64,000 bases of DNA from NCBI RefSeq assembly GCF_036417845.1, contig NC_090011.1, forward strand, positions 1,054,001-1,118,000, in the 5' to 3' direction. The notes beneath the pieces were generated by a model. That model saw only the letters and a program-made list of their open reading frames with translations. It was not told the origin of the DNA and searched no databases. The translations under genes were made by a program, and so were the position numbers. This DNA comes from Apteryx mantelli. Its lineage: Eukaryota; Chordata; Aves; Apterygiformes; Apterygidae. How positions within the stretch are numbered: position 1 is the stretch's first letter; each line of letters starts with the position of its first letter. This document shows, in pieces, positions 55,301 through 64,000 of this stretch.

Positions 55301-58300
55301 AACTTCACTTTAAAAGTGAAGGAGGGCTAGTTATCTTTTTCTTCTGAAGCACAACTGAATATGGTTCTGCTTTGCCAAAAACTTTATCTAGTGGTTCAGT
55401 AGTTAAAACACTGGCTCCAGAGATGGGCTGTTCAGCATCTGTCCCTATAGGGAGGCAGTTTCTCCACCATGACTCTATCCATAGGGACTGAGTCTTAGTG
55501 AATGTGGGTATATGAAATGTAGGAGCACAGTCTGATTGTTGGCAGATAGGCATCTAGCAGTAGCTCTGATGCCCTGGGGTATCTGACTGATCAGCACATG
55601 GATGGTTTGGGATCGAGGCGAGACCTGCAACCTTCAGGACTGAAAGCTGGAGGCCATGAACGTTACCCTACAGCAACTAAAATGGCACTAGGCAACTAAG
55701 TTTTGGCCACTGGAGCCCGTCTTAACTGTCTCACAACCAGTAAGTGAAAATATCATTGTCTATGTTTTACAGATGCCTTCTTTCCTTCCACTTCACCTTG
55801 GATGACTGCCTTCCTTGTAATTTTATTTCTAACTGTAGCTGTTATTGCTGCTATAGCTTATAAACTGAAGAGTAAGTATTTCCATTTACAACAGCTATAT
55901 GGAAGTTTTCATCTATAGTGCAAAATACCGTTAACGAAAACTTAAATAAACCTGTTAACATTAGAATCAGAAAGAAGCATATAAGAGGCAAGGAGGACAA
56001 AAAGGATAGATGTACAGTTAAAAATGGAGTGTGGGTGGAGGTTGCATGGGTGTGAATGCACATAGCAACCTCAATCGGGAGATCACGTCTATGAGAAGCC
56101 ATTTTGTATGACCACAGATATTCAAAAGCACAGGAAATGATTTTAGTTTTTGGAATAGTGGATTTTTGAAAACCTTCTCATTTTGAAATTATACTGCAAT
56201 ATTCTAAATAGGACCCTTTTCTTAAAATAAATAAATAAATAAATGCTTCTTTGCTTGTTTTTCCAGGTAATTCTAAAAGAACACTGGATGCAAGTGAGTA
56301 ATGAGGGAGCTAAATATAAACACAGATGAAAATATTTTAGAAGAAAAGTTTATGCTCCTTGTTGCTGACTCAGACGCAGTTTCTTGAATTATAGGAGTGA
56401 TAATAATGAAAGCATGACCAATATTTAGGTATTTCAATTCTATTATGCACTCAGGTGAAGTGGGGATATTAGGACACTGATCAGCACTGAGTACTGCCAT
56501 CCCTACTTTAGCAATGGGATTTGCTTCCTTCAGTCATGGGCAGATCTAGTTGCCAGCATAGATAATACTTGGAGTAGTGTCCTGCTATATGGACTCCAAT
56601 ACAGTCATCTCTTTCTGTTTCTCCAGAGCCAAGAGCAAGCTGTGAGTTCACTCAACTGTTTCTTGAGACAAAAACAAATAATAATAATAAAAAAATGATT
56701 ATAGTGCTATGTCAACATCAGTTAACAAATCCAACACAAAACTTTTTTATCTGCCTTGAAGACAAGAGGTGTTGCCTGCCTGCAAGTGAAAATTCTCCTT
56801 GTCTCTAGCATTTGTCCAGATTAGAGGTTATAGCAGGGTTTATTCAATATACACAGTGCCAGTGTTGCTGTTCCAGCAGAACATTTTTCTTCAGGCACTT
56901 CTAAATGTCTTCTGGTACTGAATTATTACTCCATTAAAACAAATTATCTTCTCTACAGAAATCATGGGTTCAGTTTTCTACTGGCATTTGAGATCCTTTG
57001 ATTAGTTTCACATATTATTATTACTGTTTTATTGCATTGTTAGTGGAAGTTTAAGGGAATAAATAATATTGCAACACGATTCTTTTTATTTTCAGAAAAA
57101 ATGAAGGAGAACAAGGAAGAAGGTAAATACTCTTTGAAAACTGTGAGGATACCTTGAAAACATAAATTCAAAGACACTATTTTAGGGCACTTTGATTTCT
57201 TTGACATGAATTTCAAAAGTATCAGTCCTTTAAGCATTAAGTCACAATGGGCCACATTGTTCTTAGTAATTAAAAGGTATTAACCCCTCCATAGATAACC
57301 CAAAGGAGAGTTGTTCACTTAGGGTGCTCCTCTGGTACTTTCAAGATAAGAAACATAGCAAAAAAAGACAGCAAAGGACTATGGGGTAATCAAGTTTAGG
57401 GAAAGATCTTCTTGTTTTCTCCCATATGAAAGCTCCTGTTCTTCTCGTGGCCCTATGAGTTCTGCTCTGTCCTGCTCTGAGTTCATCTTTCTCGAGCAAA
57501 GGTAAACAGACAGAGTGATTGTACTAATAGATTGAGATATAACCTCACTGATAATTTCTGTGCACTGAAAATGCCATTGATCTATCCTGGGTTCATGTTC
57601 ATTTTTTTATAGCTGGATCATGGTCATTCATATATTCCTTCCTTTTGCCTCTTCTGTCTTAACCTGCTAATAATTCCCCAGGTTACGAGAGAAATAAACT
57701 TTTAAACAATAAATCTTGTATGGTTTAGTGCTAAATTGCACCCCAAAGCTTTGACTAATCCTCTAGTCCATACAGTCTAGTCTGAATAAAGAAGTAACAA
57801 TTTCTGCTGCGATTTCTGCCATTTCTTTGTATCATCAGCAGATGTATTTCTTGCTTAAGCCAAATAATGATAATTGTAAACCAGATGGATCTCAGATGTT
57901 TCTTAAGTGTGTAAAATAATAGAGCTCTCAGGGTCTTCCTGTGCTCCCTTATAGTCACCTATGAGAAACAGGCACGTTCAGAGAGAGGTTAATTCAAACT
58001 GTTTTAGACAGCTATTACTGGAGGAAATGCTCTTTTTGGGGTGGATTTCCTACACTGACTTTAAGGGACATATAAAGCAATTAGATGAGATTGACACATT
58101 CATCTCTAAGATACCTGAAAGACGTCAGATGAATGTCATCTCATCTCTGTAGCCAGGTGCTAACTCTCCTCAGAATTTGTGTGCTACTTGACATGTTTTC
58201 CATTTGACAACATAATTCTCCATTTGGCTCAACCTTCTGTACCTTACCAAAGTCCCAATGGAATATTAGGTCAATCATTGCTCATCCTACAATAACATAT

Positions 58301-61300
58301 TACTGAAGAGAAAGAAAGCAAAGAGACTCAGGAAAAAACACTGTAATTCATATTTTAAAATCCCCCTCTTGTTAAGTTTACCCTAAATATTTGAAATTCT
58401 TCACTCACCAAGTCTTTGGCCACCCTTTACCATCCTCAGATGGATAAATTTACCAGCCATCCTCACTAATGGATTAGCATGTCCTAGTCCTTGCATTGTT
58501 CTGGAATGAAAATCATATATATCTCATTATGTTGTTGAATCTTTATTTCTACCTTGGATATAGCAATGTGTCTGGATACCTCATTTTCCCTCTCTATCAT
58601 GCCTTCAGAATCATGTTCAACATCATCTCATGCAACAAACACACAGAAAAAACACTTCTTTAGTGTTGTGACCATATGCAGATTGGCTTTAATCTTTACT
58701 CCATTCTCACTCAACAGCACAACAACTTATTTTTTTTGTTATACCCTTCTATATGACAGAAACATTTCTTAGTCTGTCAAAATACCCTTTTCAAAGAATA
58801 AATCATGATTTTCAGCAGTCTTCACTTTACTGCTATAGCTCCTGGTTTTCAAGATAATGATTTCTGTAGAAATCAATTTTTGTTTGTTTTTTAATCCATT
58901 TTTTTCCTGGTCCCATGTTTATCTATGCTAAGAGAAACTGAGTTGACTAGAATAAATTATTCAAAGTAAGAGATTATTTCCCCCAAAGAAAGACTACATA
59001 TTCAAGGGAAAAATAAACATCCCAGAAAGAATATTTGGAATTTTGAGTGGTCAGGATTTTTTAAGAGAACTGCCCTGTTCATAAAGGGCAGGATTCTAAT
59101 TAACTGCAAAAATAAGTCAAGACCTCATCTCCTCCTTAACTATTCATATTATCTACATGCTATTTAGCTAGTAGTACAGAAATTGTCTCATCAACTAGAA
59201 AACAAATTGTAAGTGCAAGTTATCATGTGAAACTGTTACAGTGATAGTTATGTACTGTTTCTTTCAGAAAAAGAAATTCTGAAGGCAAAATTAGGTAAGA
59301 ATACAGTTTTCACATTCGTTTTAGTACTTCTTGTGTGTGTGTTATTTACATCCCTGAAAATGGTCATATTTCTGGTCTGATCAACTTCATATGTGGTAGT
59401 AAATCTTCACAATCATACACAAGAGCAAATGATCTGTAGAACATTTCTATGTGAAATACTTCTGGATGTGTCTATTCCTTTTAACAGAAGTTTTTATTAT
59501 CAGTTTGACTGCAAATTAAAAGATTCAGAACATCCATATCATCTGTTTTCCATGCACTTAGTTCAGGTTTAATAACTGAGGACAATGGAATAATTTAAAA
59601 GCTCATTTTATCATTTTAAACTTCTAAATTAAGCTAATTGTTCACTCTTCACCACAGTAATATTTGTTCTTTTTCTTCTTTGTTGTTGCTTTTTTTGATC
59701 AATTTAGAGACACAGAAGATGACAAATGAAGCAGGTAAATACAATTCTACAACTGAAACTTAATTTTAATCAAAACTTACAGGCAGACTTATGTGACAAT
59801 GAAAATAAGCTACTTCTTTAAAAACTATGGCAGCTTATTTTTATATGAATGGTTGTTATTTCTATTTCATTTTCATCACTGCTCAAAATTATTATTTAGT
59901 GTGGTTCTGCTGTTAAGAGGCTGCTGATACTTTTCTACCCATACAGAAATACATAATCTTTGCTCCTCGGTTGCTGACTCTACTGTTATCCATACTGAGA
60001 TTTCTTGAAGCTCTAACTTATAGCTCCTGTTCTGGCTACTAACTAGCTAAGTGTTCAGCTGTAACTAGCATCAGAGCCCAAAATGTGCAGATCAGTCTCT
60101 GTATCCTGAGAAATATTGGCTACAAAATACATCTACAAAATAAGAACTAAAGAAAATGCAGTTTTGTGCTTCTTATGCTTGTGCTCTTCCTTCTATGTCA
60201 CTTACTATCCCTCAGCTCACCTGCTGAGATATCCACCCTGAAAGGACACACACATTCAGGACCCTCATGGCCACCCACACCTTTTGGATGAGCAGGCCTT
60301 ATGAAGGCCTCTCAGAAGACTCTAGGCATCCCAGATGCCATTAGACAACCTGTGCCTACGAATCCCCCCAATAAGGAGGATACTATCAATGCTTTCAGTA
60401 CGGATGGCCAATATTGCTAATTGCACCTAGGGAACAGTCACACCCCAAAACAGACACCTGCACTGGGTCACCTGAACCTGCACACCAACTCTTTTGACTA
60501 TATTCATTTGGACAGCAATTCAGTTGGTTGTGCATGGATATCCAGATTCTACTGAGGTGCCGTAAGGATTCCTGCCAAAGGTCCACCTCACACTCCAACA
60601 GGACACAAATCTCCTGTTTGTCCTGAGTGGTATTTCCCAGTTCTTTATTGATGTCTTAAATAATATCAGACAGCACTGGAGACTTATATTGGGAGCGGGG
60701 TGGGGCAGAGTTCGATAGCTCTAGAGCATAGAAACTCTGCTTTATAGATGTGTTAATTTATACCTGAATCTTATTAATATCATATGTTTTTAAGAATTAA
60801 AGTTGACATATTTTCACACTGCAAATTTTAGAGTTAAAATCTTTCCACTGTCTGCACAGCATTCTTCATATGGTGTAGCTGTTGATTTCAGTTCTTGCCT
60901 CTTAATGATTACCTTCATTTAACTCATTTAAGCTATTCTTTTACAGCAAAGGTTGAAAACAGACAACGTCTTGGTAAGAAAATATGTCTTGAATAAATCT
61001 TGCATTCTTAAGAACCTTAGAAACAGCAAAGCTAGTGAGCATAGAGCCGGTCTATGTCTTCCCTGAGTGTGAAGCCCAGTGTAAATATCCCATCACAATG
61101 AGATTCTGTTTCTTCCTTCAAGAAATATGGCACATAGCTGCCTCTCAGGATTCTGAAATCTTCCTTGTTGGGAAGTTTTTCATGCCTAATACTACAAGAA
61201 AGCTATGGACACCTATATTGTGTCATGAGTCGTTACATTATAAATCAGGTCTACCAGAACCATTGTGATGACAACCAAGAAGGAAGTCATCTCCTCCTGG

Positions 61301-63230
61301 TCACATAGCTCAACCCACCGATTTAATGTCCTCTAGAAGCCTTACAAAATGCAAGCAAAGGCAGGCCAAGGCTGAAAGGCCAGTTTGTGCCCTTCACCTT
61401 GGAATGCAGTCTCAAAATTTTAAATGGCTTCAACAAAAAGTCCCCACACTGAGTTTTGGAGCTGTCTAATCATCTTTGGCTTGGAGTTTTCGTGTTTAGA
61501 AAAAGGGGAACACAAAAGAGAGAAAAAAAATAGTGCTAATAATGTAAACATCTTTTCTTTACAGATGGATACAAGGTTGAATTGGGTAAGTGTGGAGGGT
61601 CATGACAGGGTTAAACTGGTGGAAAGTTGCAAGTAGCAAGCAACAGGAGCCTCAGACAAACGTACCCAAGGACACCGGTGCAGCTGGGAATGATACATCC
61701 TGAGAAAGTACAGATAAACTAGCAGAAGCCAGTGGGAACCAAGGTTAAGGGCAAGACAGCTTTTCTAAACAAGTAGCAAGGTGCAAGGCATGACCGCTGC
61801 ATGCGTGATCGGTGCAATGATTGGCTACCTGTGACATAATCTGCATGATGATTGGCCTAGCAAAGTGTGTCTGTGAAACCAATGAAGCAGCTAACTTTTT
61901 AAATATGCTCAGAAATAAACAAAAAAGGTCTCAGGACGCAAACCCTCCTGAGTCCGTGCCATTCATCCGCCACAGGTAAGTGGTTTAAAAAACATACTCT
62001 ACTGCCAGATGCACTGGTGCATGAAGTAGAGTAAAGCAAGCACTGCTACAGAATCACAGTGATGGCAATAATTGTACATGAGTAGACTGAATAGTTTAGT
62101 CTGAGAAGTATTTCATGATCCCACGGATTCATAAAACATTAATGTCCATTGGATTAATGCCCATAGATTAATAAGGTATGAGGGAGGCAATTCTGGAGAA
62201 GACGGATAGGCATGTGGAACGGGCAAGAGAGAGGCTTATTCTAGAGCGTGTGGGGGAAGAGCCACCTGGACTTGTGCCCTGAGAGAGGAGATGGCTGTGA
62301 CAGCTGGAAGGTGCCTCTTTGCCCATCAGCAACTGGATGCGCTGCTTTGGGGAACGTTTAAGGTCTTTGCTGCATCAAGGCAGCACTGCTCAGTTCCTGG
62401 AACCTTTCACCCCCTCGCACCTTGCGGACAGAGGGCCCCAAGTCACCCCGCTAATTGGATTATCCTGCTTTTCCCTTCCAGTACCCATTACTGTGAATCC
62501 AGACAGCCAACACTTAGAGCTCCGAGTGTCTGGAGTGCTGGACACCAAGAGCAACAACACCTCTGAATCTGCTGCTCTGAGCGCTGCCTCCACAGTCCCC
62601 GTCCTGGTGGGGCAGGAAGGGTTTGCAGCTGGGAAACACTACTGGGAGGTGGAGGTGGAGCAGCATCAGGACTGGGTGCTGGGGGTAGTGAGGGAGAAAT
62701 GGAAACAAGAGGAGGGAGGTATACTTCCCATGGAGGACTACTGGGCTCTGCACAGATCCCAGGGAGAGCTTTTCTCTAGTGAAGGAGACATTAAGATTGG
62801 GAAGAAGAAGCTGCATTATTCAGTGATTGGTGTCCTTCTGGACTTGGAGGAAAGGCAAGTCAAATTTTATGAAGCAGAGCAGATGGTCCTCCTGGTAGCA
62901 ATCCCTATAAGCCTTGGAAAGGAAGCTGCAAAAACGTATTACCCATTTGTACCCAAAAGGGAAGGGACACTCAAACCTTTTGTTCTGCGGCCAGTCAGAA
63001 TTCCTGTCCCATTAAAGCTCTATGAACAGGTGTGTGAGATCAAACGGATCAGAGAAAGCCAGTTCAGTGAGAGGGAGAGGGGGAAATTTAAGATCTCAGA
63101 CATCAGTAATGTAAAATTAATCCAGAGGAAACATGCGGTTGAAACAAAAACAAAACCAGAAGAAAACAAGAAAGGAAAAAAAAAATCAGATAATGTAAAT
63201 AATTATGGGATCAAAGTCACAAAACCCTAA
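52308..63230 (+). CDS. Gene B: complete butyrophilin-like protein, 572 aa
   Basis: Eleven exons join in frame, all at phase 1: 52308-52380 (signal peptide), 53526-53882 (IgV), 54552-54836 (IgC-like), 55773-55871 (TM), 56267-56293, 57096-57122, 59268-59294, 59708-59734, 60947-60973 (27 nt each), 61565-61585 (21 nt), 62482-63230 (B30.2). The total is 1,719 nt including the stop. Architecture and intron phases are those of butyrophilins: type I membrane proteins of the B7 superfamily with an extracellular IgV-IgC pair and a cytoplasmic coiled coil plus B30.2 domain, generally acting in immune recognition or regulation. All splice sites are GT-AG. Start chosen because this ATG opens a hydrophobic leader whose donor has the right phase. 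A solo LTR sits in the donor of the 21-nt exon but leaves a usable GTAAGT. Orthology to a named butyrophilin cannot be decided by eye. Confidence 0.88.
53526..53882 (+). CDS. Gene B IgV-domain exon
   Basis: 119 codons, phase 1-1. It shows the V-set landmarks: first Cys in VILPCQL, Trp in VQWIF, then RYQGRTNFF, and DKGKYTCSV with the second Cys. NVS at NKGNVSLYL is a possible N-glycosylation site. This is the membrane-distal domain. Confidence 0.93.
54552..54836 (+). CDS. Gene B IgC-like-domain exon
   Basis: 95 codons, phase 1-1. It shows IGLTCKSQGWFPEPIVVW, typical of butyrophilin/B7 second domains (GWFPEP motif), and MEVSCRVVNDLL with the second Cys. Confidence 0.92.
55773..55871 (+). CDS. 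Gene B transmembrane exon
   Basis: 33 codons, phase 1-1: stalk FFPSTSPW, then hydrophobic MTAFLVILFLTVAVIAAIA, then YKLK as stop-transfer. Confidence 0.92.
56267..56293 (+). CDS. Gene B tail exon 1, 27 nt (NSKRTLDA)
   Basis: Phase 1-1; acceptor cttgtttttccag, donor gtgagt. Confidence 0.75.
57096..57122 (+). CDS. Gene B tail exon 2, 27 nt (KMKENKEE)
   Basis: Phase 1-1; acceptor tttttattttcag, donor gtaaat. Highly charged. Confidence 0.75.
59268..59294 (+). CDS. Gene B tail exon 3, 27 nt (EKEILKAKL)
   Basis: Phase 1-1; acceptor tgtttctttcag, donor gtaaga. Confidence 0.75.
59708..59734 (+). CDS. Gene B tail exon 4, 27 nt (ETQKMTNEA)
   Basis: Phase 1-1; acceptor gatcaatttag, donor gtaaat. Confidence 0.75.
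60947..60973 (+). CDS. Gene B tail exon 5, 27 nt (AKVENRQRL)
   Basis: Phase 1-1; acceptor attcttttacag, donor gtaaga. Confidence 0.75.
61565..61585 (+). CDS. Gene B tail exon 6, 21 nt (DGYKVEL)
   Basis: Phase 1-1; acceptor tcttttctttacag. The donor GTAAGT is 61,586-61,591, and its last T is the first base of the LTR inserted here. Confidence 0.75.
61591..61974 (+). mobile_element. Solo LTR inserted in a gene B splice donor
   Basis: 384 bp beginning TGTGGAGGG and ending CCGCCACA (imperfect terminal inverted repeat), with a 6-bp target duplication GGTAAG at 61,585-61,590 and 61,975-61,980. It contains two ATTGG (CCAAT-type) motifs, an AT-rich TTTTTAAATATG stretch and AATAAA at 61,914-61,919. 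No internal retroviral sequence remains. A 6-bp duplication fits class II (K-like) avian endogenous retroviruses. Confidence 0.88.
62482..63230 (+). CDS. Gene B B30.2 exon with lysine-rich C-terminus
   Basis: Acceptor gcttttcccttccag; phase 1 entry at VPITVNPD. SPRY landmarks: GQEGFAAGKHYWEVEV, WVLGVVREKW, EDYWALHRSQGELF, IGVLLDLEERQVKFYEAEQM, TYYPFVPKREG. The PRY part is divergent: the usual LDPxTAHP reads VNPDSQHLEL, followed by a Ser/Asn/Thr-rich loop. After the domain there are about 75 extra residues, ending in a basic stretch (EENKKGKKKSDN). Stop TAA 63,228-63,230. Confidence 0.88.
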
Positions 63231-64000
63231 ATAGATGTCTGAGTTCCCATTACGGGTCAAGAAATTCTTGCCATTACAGCAGTGGGTTTAGTTAACTGAA
63301 GAAAGACTTGCAATTTAGGCAGTGTTAGGTAGCCTGCCTTGTCTTCTGCTCTACTCCAGAAGGGTTTGCGTCATCTTTAGGTCCTGTGTCAAAACTGCTA
63401 GCCAATGTCTTAGGTGGCCTAGTGCATGTCAAACAGCACCTGTCTTTAGGCAACATAAGTTTTTCACAGTGTTTCACCTTCATGTTCAGTTGAATGCCCT
63501 CTCTAAAGTTAGGCAAGCAGAATTCTACTCTCCCTCTATCAAGAAAACAAATAAATTTGTTTTGAAGTAAAAGAGGTTGTCTTCAAAAATTTTTCTTTTA
63601 ATCTTTTTTCCTTTTTTTAACAAATGGTATGCAGTTTATTAGCATAATTATTGTAGTAAAAAGAGTTAATGGCAGGTCATGATTGCCAAGAATGTGCTAA
63701 AATTTAAAATGTTACAGGAAATACTCAGAAACTAAAGGCAGTGGGAACCCCTCTCTGTAGATATTTTTAAGTAATAATTTTAAGGTCAAACAGGAAAGGT
63801 TATGAATAAAACATTCTTTTTAAATAAAAGTCTTCCATTCCACTAAAAAACTACTTCTCTATTTCCTATCTGTCCAAACCAATTGAATTCAGATTCTGCT
63901 GTTTCTCACACTGAAGTATTATAACTATGAAGAGACTCTAAGTTTACGGTTTCCTGCATCATTAATCACTGCACAGCATGCTTTTCTGCTCCTTGTCCTG
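63231..64000. other. 3'UTR and flank of gene B
   Basis: AT-rich sequence with several AATAAA hexamers; no further gene recognised. Confidence 0.5.
63550..63555 (+). terminator. Probable polyadenylation signal of gene B
   Basis: AATAAA about 320 bases after the stop. Two further AATAAA hexamers occur near 63,804 and 63,823. Confidence 0.5.

Noticed and set aside
56627-56641. 15-nt candidate tail exon in gene B (acceptor tttctccag, donor gtgagt)
   Set aside because: Joining it to the next exon creates a TAA; leaving it out keeps the whole gene open.

Overview
The window looks like avian genomic DNA. It carries CR1 LINEs ending in the (ATTCTGTG)n-type tail, two solo LTRs, and butyrophilin/B-G-like genes whose cytoplasmic tails are built from 21- or 27-nt exons, a layout known from chicken B-G and butyrophilin genes. 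Another sauropsid cannot be strictly excluded. All convincing protein-coding exons but one are on the + strand. There is no sign of prokaryotic genes, rRNA, tRNA or CRISPR.

Layout. (1) 1-1074: last intron and terminal PRY-SPRY (B30.2) exon of a butyrophilin-like gene lying mostly outside the window. (2) About 1.8-4.8 kb: decayed coiled-coil exons, one with an in-frame TGA. (3) 9.2-31.5 kb: 'gene A', a chain of phase-1 exons. It has hydrophilic N-terminal exons with no Ig domain visible, a transmembrane exon, sixteen intact 21-nt heptad exons plus one broken relic, a 27-nt exon and a B30.2 exon. The heptad region is a tandem array of a roughly 4.07-kb unit (2.3 copies) with GA-rich tracts in its introns. 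A 2.8-kb CR1 sits between units 1 and 2 and is absent at the equivalent junction of units 2 and 3. (4) 35.3-40.1 kb: a truncated extra copy of gene A's middle, where a CR1 (itself hit by a solo LTR) occupies the place of the transmembrane exon. (5) 40.1-42.7 kb: a sharply GC-rich block with the last two exons of a ferritin-H-like gene carrying one nonsense codon, and a 77-bp tandem repeat built around an NRF1-like palindrome. (6) 42.7-52.3 kb: mostly AT-rich sequence with two + strand CR1 fragments and one possible minus-strand exon. (7) 52.3-63.2 kb: 'gene B', a complete-looking butyrophilin-like gene (signal peptide, IgV, IgC-like, TM, five 27-nt exons, one 21-nt exon, B30.2). It reads in frame through eleven exons for 572 residues. 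A solo LTR has inserted exactly in the splice donor of its 21-nt exon.

How the genes relate: gene A, the 5' fragment and the partial copy are recent paralogues made by segmental and tandem duplication. Gene B is an older, divergent relative with a different tail periodicity. Family knowledge says such proteins are type I membrane proteins with a coiled-coil cytoplasmic tail and a B30.2 ligand-binding domain, usually in immune recognition. The exact function of these copies cannot be read from the sequence.
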